From Christensenella sp. UBA7703 (GTDB lineage: Bacteria; Bacillota; Clostridia; Christensenellales; CAG-138), in NCBI GenBank assembly GCA_002482505.1, contig DLGD01000030.1, positions 84,217 to 148,216 on the forward strand: a stretch of 64,000 nucleotides of DNA. Direction: 5' to 3'. The notes beneath the pieces are model-generated. The model saw nothing but the letters and a program-made list of their open reading frames with translations. It did no database searches and had not been told where the DNA came from. Numbering within the stretch: the stretch's first letter is position 1; every line of letters starts with the position of its first letter. The position numbers and the translations under genes are program-made. Positions 26,382 to 34,062 of this stretch are shown piece by piece.

Positions 26382-27518
26382 CTACATAAAAAACCCAAGC
26401 GCTTCGTTTTGCAGATCCAGCCCCTTGCGGTTGAGCGCGATTGCATCCGCCGTCTCAATCACCCAGTCGCGTTTACGCAATTTCTCCATTGCAAGCGGGT
26501 ATGCCTCCGCAATGTCCAGCTGAAAACGAGCAAAGAAACGAGCCCGATCAACCCCGCGCACGAGACGCAGCCCCAGCATCACGCACTCAAACATCTCGTC
26601 TCTGGGCGTCAGGCGGATCGTCTCCGCAAGCGGGCGCTTCCCGCGCGCAAGAAGGCGGTAATACTCATCCAGCGAATCGACGTTGGCAAAGCGTGTCCAG
26701 CGTTTTTGCCGCACTGCCGCGTGCGCCGCGATGCCGAAGCCCAGATATTCGCCGTTATTCCAATAGTTCAGGTTGTGGCGGCACTCAAAGCCATCCTGCG
26801 CAAAGTTGCTGATCTCGTAGCGATGATAGCCGCGTTGTTCCAGAAAATCAATGCCCGCGTCCTGCATATCGGCAACCAAATCCTCATCCGGCAGCAAAAC
26901 GCCGCCATTCTCAACGCGGAGAAAGAGCGGTGTATGCTCCTCCAGAATCAGCGAATACGCGGAGATATGCTGCACGTCAAGGTCGCAAACGGTCTCCAGC
27001 GAGGATAAATACTGCTCCAGTGTCTGGTTCGGCAGCCCATGCATGAGGTCGATATTGATGTTGTCAAACCCGGCTGCTCTGGCGTTTGAGAGTGTTTCTA
27101 AAAACTGTGCGAAATTATGGATTCGCCCGATCTCTTTGAGCAGAACATCATGCGTGCTCTGCAGCCCGATCGAGAGGCGGTTGATGCCCGCCGCGCGATA
27201 CGCCGCGAGTTTCTCCGGCGTGACCGTACCTGGGTTGCATTCCATCGAAATCTCCGCCGAATCCCGGATGGAAAAACGAGAAAAGAGCGTTTCCAGGATA
27301 CGGCGCATCTGTCCGCCGGATAGAAGTGACGGCGTGCCGCCGCCGAAAAACACCGTATCAAACGCGGCGGGATACTCCCCGCCGCGCGCAACAAGCTCCA
27401 GCTCGGTAAGAAGCGCCTCCACATATGACTCCGGCACACTGCCTTCGGCAAAGCTCACAAAGTCGCAATAGGCGCATTTTCTTACACAGAACGGAATATG
27501 CAGATAGATTCCAGCCAT
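26382..27518 (-). CDS. hemW: Radical SAM heme chaperone HemW (coproporphyrinogen III oxidase-like)
   Basis: A 378-residue radical SAM protein. The [4Fe-4S] cluster motif CxxxCxxC appears as CVRKCAYCDF right after AGIYLHIPF; then FFGGGTPSLL, SMECNPGTVT and a HemW-type C-terminal domain (LGFGIAAHAAVRQKRWTRFAN in part). The extra N-terminal cysteine of true HemN is absent in this class; HemW proteins bind and insert heme. It lies 2 nt after the lepA stop, the usual lepA-hemW pairing in Firmicutes. Confidence 0.94.
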   Translation of the reverse strand: MAGIYLHIPFCVRKCAYCDFVSFAEGSVPESYVEALLTELELVARGGEYPAAFDTVFFGGGTPSLLSGGQMRRILETLFSRFSIRDSAEISMECNPGTVTPEKLAAYRAAGINRLSIGLQSTHDVLLKEIGRIHNFAQFLETLSNARAAGFDNINIDLMHGLPNQTLEQYLSSLETVCDLDVQHISAYSLILEEHTPLFLRVENGGVLLPDEDLVADMQDAGIDFLEQRGYHRYEISNFAQDGFECRHNLNYWNNGEYLGFGIAAHAAVRQKRWTRFANVDSLDEYYRLLARGKRPLAETIRLTPRDEMFECVMLGLRLVRGVDRARFFARFQLDIAEAYPLAMEKLRKRDWVIETADAIALNRKGLDLQNEALGFFM

Positions 27519-27520
27519 CG

Positions 27521-29323
27521 TCAGTTGATGCGGAGCACGCTCATGAAAGCATCGCTCGGCAGCGACACGGTACCAACCTGCCGCATACGCTTCTTCCCCT
27601 CTTTTTGCTTCTCCAGCAGCTTTTTTTTGCGCGTGATGTCACCGCCGTAGCACTTGGCAAGCACGTCCTTGCGCACGGCGCGGACGGTTTCGCGCGCGAT
27701 GATTTTCCCGCCGATCGCTGCCTGTACAGGGATTTCAAACTGCTGGCGCGGAATGACCTCGCAGAGCTTCTCTGCCACGGCACGCCCTTTTGCATAGGCG
27801 CGGTCGCGGTGGACAATCGTGCTCAGCGCGTCGCACATATCACCATTGAGCAGGAAATCGAGCTTGACCAGATCGCTTTTCTCATATCCCTTTAGCTCAT
27901 AGTCAAAGGAAGCGTATCCCCTGCTGCGGCTCTTGAGCTGGTCAAAGAAATCGTAGATGATCTCGTTGAGCGGCAGGATATAGTGCATGCGTACACGGGA
28001 TTCCTCAATGTAATTCATGTCGACAAAGATGCCTCTTCGCTCCTGGCAAATCTCCATGAGTGCGCCGACATACTCCGAAGGCGTCATGATGGTCGCGTTC
28101 ACAACCGGCTCTTCGAGCTGTTCAATCTCCGTCACGGGCGGTAGGTTGGACGGGTTGTCAATCATTTCTTCTTCTCCGGTGGTGCGTTTGATCTTATAGA
28201 TAACGCTCGGAGCCGTCGTGACCAGATCGAGGTCAAACTCGCGTTCCAACCGTTCCTGAATGATCTCCATATGCAATAAGCCCAGAAATCCGCAACGGAA
28301 ACCATAGCCCAGCGCGTTGCTCGTCTCTTGCTCATAGGAAAGTGAAGCGTCGTTTAGTTTGAGCTTGTCGAGGGCATCCCGCAGGTCGCCATATTGCGCG
28401 CCGTCCGCCGGATAGATGCCGCAGAACACCATCGGGTTTGCCTGCTTATAGCCGGGCAGAGGTTTGCTCGCGGGGTGCTCGGCAGAGGTGATCGTGTCGC
28501 CAACCTTGGTTTCGGCAACGCTCTTGATCGAGGCTGCGACGTAGCCGACCTCGCCCGCGGTGAGTTCGTCTACCGCCATCGGTGCCGGGGTAAACACGCC
28601 AACCTCGGTGACCTCAAATTCATGCCCAGTCGCCATAGAGCGAATGCGCATGCCTTCCTTCACCGTGCCGTCAAACACGCGCACATACGAGAGCGCTCCT
28701 TTGTAGTTATCATAGAAACAGTCGAACACCAGCGCGGTAAGCGGCGCGTCCGGGTCGCCCACGGGCGGCGGAACGGTATTCACCACGGCGGAGAGCACCT
28801 GGTCGACGTTTAGCCCGCTCTTGGCGGAGATCTTCGGTGCGGAGTGCGCCTCAATGCCGATGACGTCTTCAATCTCCTGCGCTGTACGCTCCGGCTCTGC
28901 GCTCGGTAGATCGATCTTGTTGATGACCGGCACGACCTCCAGCCCGTTGTCCACAGCGAGATAGACGTTTGCAAGCGTTTGCGCTTCAATTCCTTGCGTC
29001 GCGTCCACGACAAGAACCGCGCCCTCGCAAGCCGCCAGCGCACGGCTGACTTCATAGTTGAAGTCCACGTGCCCGGGCGTGTCAATGAGGTTAAACATAT
29101 AGCGTTTGCCGTCGGTATGCGTATAGAACATCCGCACCGCTGAGGATTTGATCGTGATGCCGCGCTCGCGTTCGATGTCCATCGAGTCAAGCAACTGCTC
29201 CGACATGTCCCTTGCGGCGACGGTGTCCGTCTGCTCCATCATACGGTCGGCCAGCGTCGATTTGCCGTGGTCGATATGCGCGATGATGGAAAAATTTCGA
29301 ATCAATTCATTGGGGTATGCCAT
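27521..29323 (-). CDS. lepA: Elongation factor 4 (LepA)
   Basis: A 600-residue ribosome-associated GTPase. G1 is AHIDHGKSTLADR, G3 DTPGHVDFNYEV, G4 NKIDLPSAEPE. The C-terminal LepA-specific domain holds LVKLDFLLNGDMCDALSTI and the end YGGDITRKKKLLEKQKEGKKR (seen in parts). It acts on stalled or mis-positioned ribosomes and in initiation. It is first gene of the lepA-hemW pair. Confidence 0.97.
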   Translation of the reverse strand: MAYPNELIRNFSIIAHIDHGKSTLADRMMEQTDTVAARDMSEQLLDSMDIERERGITIKSSAVRMFYTHTDGKRYMFNLIDTPGHVDFNYEVSRALAACEGAVLVVDATQGIEAQTLANVYLAVDNGLEVVPVINKIDLPSAEPERTAQEIEDVIGIEAHSAPKISAKSGLNVDQVLSAVVNTVPPPVGDPDAPLTALVFDCFYDNYKGALSYVRVFDGTVKEGMRIRSMATGHEFEVTEVGVFTPAPMAVDELTAGEVGYVAASIKSVAETKVGDTITSAEHPASKPLPGYKQANPMVFCGIYPADGAQYGDLRDALDKLKLNDASLSYEQETSNALGYGFRCGFLGLLHMEIIQERLEREFDLDLVTTAPSVIYKIKRTTGEEEMIDNPSNLPPVTEIEQLEEPVVNATIMTPSEYVGALMEICQERRGIFVDMNYIEESRVRMHYILPLNEIIYDFFDQLKSRSRGYASFDYELKGYEKSDLVKLDFLLNGDMCDALSTIVHRDRAYAKGRAVAEKLCEVIPRQQFEIPVQAAIGGKIIARETVRAVRKDVLAKCYGGDITRKKKLLEKQKEGKKRMRQVGTVSLPSDAFMSVLRIN

Positions 29324-29419
29324 GTGGTATCCTCCCGTATTTCGGGTTTCATCATACTGTATCTTGGGTCGGAATGCAAGAATGAACCTATTGCGCGATG
29401 ACGGCGATTCACGCGAAAA

Positions 29420-29640
29420 CGGCGGCGCGTTCCCGCGCCGCCGTCAGAGTATCGACAAACCCCGCTAAGGGGGTATGGGGGATCGAAAATCCCCCATCTC
29501 CCAATCAAATTCGGCGATTCATTCGCTGAATTTGCTAAAAATAGCGCGTTTAGCGGTATTTTTTACCCAAAGTAAAACCCATCGGCAAAGTCCGCTGGAC
29601 TTTGTCGACGGGCTAACGGCGGCGCGTTCCCGCGCCGCCG
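29420..29640. repeat. Intergenic hairpin-rich segment bounded by two identical hairpin repeats
   Basis: The 334-nt gap between the NlpC gene and lepA contains no ORF but is dense in dyads. An identical hairpin, CGGCGGCGCG-TTCC-CGCGCCGCCG, occurs at 29420-29443 and 29617-29640 as a direct repeat. Between them are TGGGGGAT/ATCCCCCA, an ATTCGGCG/CGCTGAAT-type dyad, GCTAAA/TTTAGC, and AAAGTCC/GGACTTT. It may be a small non-autonomous element or a multi-hairpin regulatory RNA region. The copy at 29617 lies 17 nt after the NlpC stop and could also stop that transcript, although it lacks a U-run. Confidence 0.6.
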
Positions 29641-29657
29641 TATGCTGCGTTTGCTGA

Positions 29658-31355
29658 TTATTCGATTGGACGCCGGGCAACAACAAAGTTTCTGCGCCAA
29701 TAGCTGCTCTTTGCGCTTCTGCGGATCACCTTGCCGTTTGCGGAAGATGCGTCAATCATCTCGCCGCCGCCGATATAGATGCCCACATGGCCGATGCTGC
29801 TGCTATCGTCCGACTTGAAGAACAACAGGTCGCCGCGCTTGACATTCTCTAGGCTGGATACCTTCGTCCAACTCGTAGTCTTGCTCAAGCCTGCGGCATT
29901 GAGGCGCCGTGTGTAGACGTTTGCCTGTCTGAGGCAATAGACCACAAGGCCGGAGCAGTCAAACGAATCGGGCCCGCTCTTACCGAGGATATAGGTGTCG
30001 CCAAGCTGTTTGCGCGCCGCGTTGATGAGCTTGTCGATTCGCCCTTCGGAAGAGGATGCTCGCGCAAGCGCCGCCTGTTTCTTCTTCTCCGCGATGATTT
30101 CCTGCTCTCTGGTGTAGGAAACACGCGCATCCGGCGAGTTGATCGCTTCCATCGTCTTTTCGCCCGCTTTGCCGTCTTTACCCAAATGGTTGCGCTGCTG
30201 GAACTTGGTCACGGCCTCGACCGTGTCCGTGCCGTAATAGCCCGTCACCTGGCTGCTTTCGAGATAACCCAACTCTACCAACTGTTCTTGGAAAGATTGG
30301 ATATCGTCGCCCTCCGCGCCCTCAAACATGACATATGGCTTTGCATCGTCGGAATAGATGAGCGCAATCGTATCCGCGCCGCAGATGCCGTCCTGCTGTA
30401 ATTCATGCTGGCGCTGGAAGAGCTTCACCGCTTCCTTGGTCGCCTTACCGAAGTAGCTGGTCGGTTCGTCGATGGCGAGGTAATTGAGCTCCATCAGCCG
30501 CTTTTGCAGCACCATGACATCCTCGCCCTCGGCGCCTTTTTCGATGCGGATCTCAGGGGTCGGGCTGGGCGTCGGTTCCGGTGTTGCAGTGGGGGCAACG
30601 GTTACAACGGGGGTCGTCATCGCAAGCTCCGACGTATTCGCCTCCGCGCGCTTATGCCGCGATCCGGAGACCGCGACCATCACGATGATGCTGACCAGAA
30701 CAAACCCACCCGCGCCCGCAAGAAAGATGCGAACGGGTTTTTCGAGTTTTTGAAAGGATTGCGAAAGCCGCTTGAACCATGCGGAGCTCTTCTTGCCAAA
30801 TAGGTAGACCGAACGAAGCACTCGCTTCAATCCGGCAGTTAAGCGCTGCTGAAACGTTTTCTTCTTTCCCGGCCTTTTTCCGTTGCCGGAGCCATTGCCA
30901 TTTGCACCGCTACCGTTGGGGCTTCTTCCGCCGTTTCCGGGGCCTTTGCCGCCGGAGCCGTTTCCGCCGGAGCCATTCTGGTAAGAGCCGTTCCCGTTGG
31001 GATTTCTTGTACCGTTGCCTGCGCTGCCCGCCGCACTGTAGTTTGTGCGATAGCTTTGCTGGCTTCCGTTTTGGCTGCTGCGCGTGTCATATGTCTGCGT
31101 GCGGCTCGGCTGCTGATAGCCATATTGTCCGCCCTGTCGTGGCGGGTTTCCCTGTGCGGAATCATATACCGCGCGTGGCTGCGCGGGTGCGCCGCGATAG
31201 CCGCCGGAGGGTGTTCCGCCTTGCGGAGATACGCTTGCATCATACGCGCGCGCATCTGGCGCCGGAGCGATGCGAGAAGCAGACCCGTTGCCATAGAACC
31301 CCGAATCTGCAGACGATTTTTTATTATGGAGGGTGCTGTAGTCGTTTGTGTTCAT
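29658..31355 (-). CDS. Membrane-anchored NlpC/P60 cell-wall endopeptidase with two peptidoglycan-binding domains
   Basis: A 565-residue protein. Residues 1-165 are cytoplasmic, low-complexity and rich in Gly, Asn, Ser and Gln. A transmembrane segment follows at about 211-229 (FLAGAGGFVLVSIIVMVAV). A Pro/Thr spacer (about 250-268) leads to two PG_binding_1 repeats (about 272-335 and 342-407), a charged helix, and the NlpC/P60 domain with catalytic Cys467 (DSFDCSGLVVYC) and His523 (IGHVGIYIGGG). The topology puts the enzyme outside, where it should cut peptide stems of peptidoglycan. The very long disordered cytoplasmic N-terminus is unusual for secreted NlpC enzymes and suggests regulation or septal recruitment from inside. 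TAGGAGA precedes the ATG. Confidence 0.92.
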   Translation of the reverse strand: MNTNDYSTLHNKKSSADSGFYGNGSASRIAPAPDARAYDASVSPQGGTPSGGYRGAPAQPRAVYDSAQGNPPRQGGQYGYQQPSRTQTYDTRSSQNGSQQSYRTNYSAAGSAGNGTRNPNGNGSYQNGSGGNGSGGKGPGNGGRSPNGSGANGNGSGNGKRPGKKKTFQQRLTAGLKRVLRSVYLFGKKSSAWFKRLSQSFQKLEKPVRIFLAGAGGFVLVSIIVMVAVSGSRHKRAEANTSELAMTTPVVTVAPTATPEPTPSPTPEIRIEKGAEGEDVMVLQKRLMELNYLAIDEPTSYFGKATKEAVKLFQRQHELQQDGICGADTIALIYSDDAKPYVMFEGAEGDDIQSFQEQLVELGYLESSQVTGYYGTDTVEAVTKFQQRNHLGKDGKAGEKTMEAINSPDARVSYTREQEIIAEKKKQAALARASSSEGRIDKLINAARKQLGDTYILGKSGPDSFDCSGLVVYCLRQANVYTRRLNAAGLSKTTSWTKVSSLENVKRGDLLFFKSDDSSSIGHVGIYIGGGEMIDASSANGKVIRRSAKSSYWRRNFVVARRPIE

Positions 31356-31407
31356 AGCGTTCTCCTAAGAAGAAATTCTATGGAAAGCGCATTGTAAAAG
31401 CAATAGC

Positions 31408-31435
31408 AATCTAAATATTGTAATACATTGTTCAA
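31408..31435 (-). promoter_or_regulatory. Probable promoter of the NlpC/P60 gene
   Basis: Minus strand: -35 TTGAAC (31430-31435), 16-bp spacer, -10 TAGATT (31408-31413), about 50 nt upstream of the start codon. Confidence 0.5.
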
Positions 31436-31554
31436 GATTAGCCCGAAACATACAACATATGGTGTTAAAAACAAGCGTTTTCTACACGGCGCACGTTTGA
31501 ATTATGAACTCAGAAAGGCTTTTTTCGGTCGGGCAGAAATAAATACTCTGTGAG

Positions 31555-31595
31555 AAAAACAATGGCACGCGATGGAATTGCCCGTTTCGCGTGCC
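31555..31595 (-). terminator. Intrinsic terminator of the ECF S-component gene
   Basis: Minus-strand stem GGCACGCG/CGCGTGCC followed by ATTGTTTTT. It lies 70 nt past the stop codon. Confidence 0.8.
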
Positions 31596-31664
31596 AAGGA
31601 TGATTTTCTTTTTGTTGGCGAATGAATCTCGTGTTGATGAGAAGACAAACGCCGCGCAATACAA

Positions 31665-32465
31665 CTACTTTTCGCGCGCTTCAACCGCCGCCTGCATAAT
31701 CGCTTTCGGTGTCGTTTCCGGGTCTTCTACACGGACAAACGGCTTGCCTTCCGGAAGAAAGTGTTCACGCTGTGCAGCAGAAAGTTGTTCAAACGCGCTG
31801 CTGTCGTCCAAGACAAGGATGCGCGCCATGATTCCCTGCACGGAGAGCATATCCCCCGCTTTCTTGATGAGCTCCGCCTGTGCGCGCAACGACACCAGCA
31901 CCACGTCCGGCCCGTTTTTCGGTTCGCGGAGGATTTCCGCGCAAACGGGTTGGCTGGCCGCATCCTGCGCAAAGATTTTTGTTTTCAGCAGCATGAGCCC
32001 CAAAATGGTCGCAACCACCGCGCCGATCAGGCACTGCAGCGTGTTGAAGAGAATATTGGGAATTGCGCTTGCGGGCCCATAGAGCAACAGCTCATAGAGA
32101 AAATAGCCCGCAGGTACGATCAGCGCGGCAGGATAAAGCGCAGCGAAGCGAATCTTCTTCTGCGTCTTTGCAAACAACAGCCCAGCAACCAGCGCAACCA
32201 GGCCCTTGATCACAAACGTTGCGGGCGCATAGACCGTATAGCCGAGCAATACATCCGAAAGCGCGGAAGCAGCGCCTGCGCAAAGAGCGCCCCAGCCGCC
32301 GCCAAGCAGCATCCCCGCGAGCAGAACGCCCACGTCGCCAAGGTTGATGTAGCCAAATCCGCCGGGCATAGGAATCGACACCAGCGTGGTGAGCAGCACG
32401 ATTGCCGCCGCGAGTACGCCCGCTGTCGTCAGCCGATGGATGGATTGCGCCTGTTTGGTTTGCAT
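31665..32465 (-). CDS. ECF transporter S component fused to a transketolase C-terminal-like domain
   Basis: A 266-residue protein. Residues 10-165 contain about six hydrophobic segments with the ECF substrate-binding pattern (GFGYINLGDVGVLLAG, GWGALCAGAASALSD, YAPATFVIKGLVALVAG), so this half should bind a vitamin-like substrate for an energy-coupling-factor importer. After a linker, residues 186-262 read as a soluble alpha/beta domain (GPDVVLVSLRAQAELIKKAG, GIMARILVLDDSSAF, AQREHFLPE) closely resembling the C-terminal domain of transketolases. I know of no characterised protein with this pairing. The ATG at 32465 follows GGAGGT; a longer frame start at 32531 lacks support. No EcfA or EcfT gene is nearby, as expected for group II systems. 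The substrate is unknown. Confidence 0.8.
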   Translation of the reverse strand: MQTKQAQSIHRLTTAGVLAAAIVLLTTLVSIPMPGGFGYINLGDVGVLLAGMLLGGGWGALCAGAASALSDVLLGYTVYAPATFVIKGLVALVAGLLFAKTQKKIRFAALYPAALIVPAGYFLYELLLYGPASAIPNILFNTLQCLIGAVVATILGLMLLKTKIFAQDAASQPVCAEILREPKNGPDVVLVSLRAQAELIKKAGDMLSVQGIMARILVLDDSSAFEQLSAAQREHFLPEGKPFVRVEDPETTPKAIMQAAVEAREK

Positions 32466-32513
32466 GATTGGATACCTCCGTGGTTTGCTCCGGCTTATTC
32501 GATCCGTCCAATC
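32466..32513 (-). promoter_or_regulatory. Possible leader stem enclosing the ribosome binding site of the ECF fusion gene
   Basis: On the minus strand GATTGGA (32507-32513) is perfectly complementary to TCCAATC (32466-32472), which abuts the ATG. The intervening 34 nt contain GGAGGT. Pairing would present or hide the start region, possibly as translational control. It matches no riboswitch consensus I recognise. Confidence 0.3.
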
Positions 32514-32670
32514 GCAATGAAACCGAAACAAAGGTTTATAACTCCAGAAACCATTTTATCATGGTTCTGCTTTAAGCTTCTTACTATTATATGAAAAGCT
32601 GAGATTTTTGCAACTTTATATGTGTTGTTTTTTTACAGCAGGAGAGCTTCTCACATTTAAAAGGTCGCTT

Positions 32671-33630
32671 CTAAAAGGTCGCTTCCGCTTTGGTGCCTTC
32701 GGTTGATGATACCCCCGTTGTTTCAGCGGATTCAGCCACAGCATCCGTTTTCGTTTTTCGCACGCTGAGCATAACGCCGAGGATGACGATTGCACCGCCG
32801 ATAAATTTGCGCAACGTCACCTGTTCACCCAGCAGAACCCATGAGAAGAAAACGCCGATGATCGGCATAAGGTTGAGCATCGAGGTGATCGTGCTCGGCG
32901 CCATGGTCTTAAGCCCGCGATTGTAGAGCAGATAGGCTACCACAGAGCAAAAAACGCCAAGGAACATCATGTTGCCAAACGAAACCAGCGTCGGCTGCTG
33001 CCATTGCCCGCGCTCCAGCAAAGCAAGCGGCAAAAGAAAGATCGTACCAAAGAGCGTAATATAGAATAGCAGCGTAATCGGCGGGTAATGATTGACCACC
33101 CGCTTCATCATAAAATTATAGACCGCCCAGAAAACGCCAGCCGCAACGAGCAGCAGGATGCCAAGCAGTTCCCCTTTCACGCGAGATTCCGCTTTTTCAT
33201 AGGAAAGGATCACAACGCCTGCGATGGCGATCAGAATTGCGACGACTTTCAACGCGCTGAGTTTATTCTTATAGATCAGGCTCTCCATCAACAGCGTAAT
33301 GATCGGGTAAGATGCGATAATCAGCGTCGCACTGGAAGCAGACGTCCACTGCATCGCGATATTTTGAAGAACCGCATAGAGCATGATACCCGTCAATCCG
33401 CAGATGACAACCGTGATGATGTCCTTTTTCTCCAGCTTTACGCGGTTTTGCGGCAACAGCGTCAGCAAGCTTAAAATCAGCGTTGCAACCACAAAGCGAA
33501 CGACCGCAAGCGTCAGCGGCGGGTATGTTGTATAGGCGAACTTGATCGCGACAAAGGATGACCCCCATAGGATGAGTGCGCCGAGGACGGAGAGAATCGA
33601 AAGCGTGTTGCTTTGCTTTTGCTGTGACAC
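32671..33630 (-). CDS. DMT-superfamily transporter (EamA)
   Basis: A 319-residue protein with ten predicted transmembrane segments in two EamA repeats: the first begins LGALILWGSSFVAIKFAYTTYPPLTLAVVRF, read in parts as ALILWGSSFVAIK; the second begins LLLVAAGVFWAVYNFMMKR. The conserved end of repeat two is LLGEQVTLRKFIGGAIVILGV. It has a short charged C-terminal tail. These proteins export metabolites, often amino acids or purines; the substrate cannot be deduced. It lies alone on the minus strand between the ECF gene and the repeat-flanked MutS island. Confidence 0.92.
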   Translation of the reverse strand: MSQQKQSNTLSILSVLGALILWGSSFVAIKFAYTTYPPLTLAVVRFVVATLILSLLTLLPQNRVKLEKKDIITVVICGLTGIMLYAVLQNIAMQWTSASSATLIIASYPIITLLMESLIYKNKLSALKVVAILIAIAGVVILSYEKAESRVKGELLGILLLVAAGVFWAVYNFMMKRVVNHYPPITLLFYITLFGTIFLLPLALLERGQWQQPTLVSFGNMMFLGVFCSVVAYLLYNRGLKTMAPSTITSMLNLMPIIGVFFSWVLLGEQVTLRKFIGGAIVILGVMLSVRKTKTDAVAESAETTGVSSTEGTKAEATF

Positions 33631-33753
33631 AGTGGTGTTCCCCTAACTTCTTTTTTGCGGGTATATTTCCGCCCGACTATTTGGCTGCGGTCAAATTACC
33701 TTATTCCATTTCCGTCAGAATGTCAATAATTGTATATGATATATACAAAGGAA

Positions 33754-33933
33754 TCTTGCAAAATATTGTGCTTTAAAGACTTGCTCGCCAAATAAAAGGC
33801 AACCCTCCCAAAGGAGAATTGCTTCGTTTGTGAATCGCTTATTTCGCCTGCGCGATGGCAACGCCAACCGCGACGGTAACACCCGCCATCGGGTTATTGC
33901 CCATGCCGATGAGCCCCATCCTCTCGACGTGCG
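33754..33933. repeat. 180-bp direct repeat, copy 1
   Basis: It aligns without gaps to 35787-35966 with about 14 mismatches by eye. It contains a duplicate of the last 30 or so codons of the GGGtGRT gene plus its downstream terminator. Together the copies bracket the MutS-like gene. Confidence 0.9.
33839..33933 (-). pseudogene. Truncated 3'-end copy of the GGGtGRT gene
   Basis: On the minus strand the frame reads HVERMGLIGMGNNPMAG, then VTVAVGVAIAQAK and a stop, matching the end of the intact protein (HVEMMGLIGMGNNPMVG, then ATVAVAVAIAQAK) with four changes and no frameshift. The rest of the gene is absent. The sequence upstream (beyond 33933) is A/T-rich and unrelated, so this is a gene remnant. 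Confidence 0.88.
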
Positions 33934-34062
33934 ACATTGACCAACTTTTCACAATAACTTTCACGCGCGAAGGCATTCATTCAATTGATATCTTGCACTA
34001 TGGATTGCCTGTTTTAAACCGTGCTATACTGTTTTATATTGTCTTGTGGAGGTGAGCAGAAA

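Noticed and set aside
32466..32620. TPP or preQ1 riboswitch before the ECF S-component gene
   Set aside because: The conserved core sequences of those classes are absent; only a simple stem is seen.
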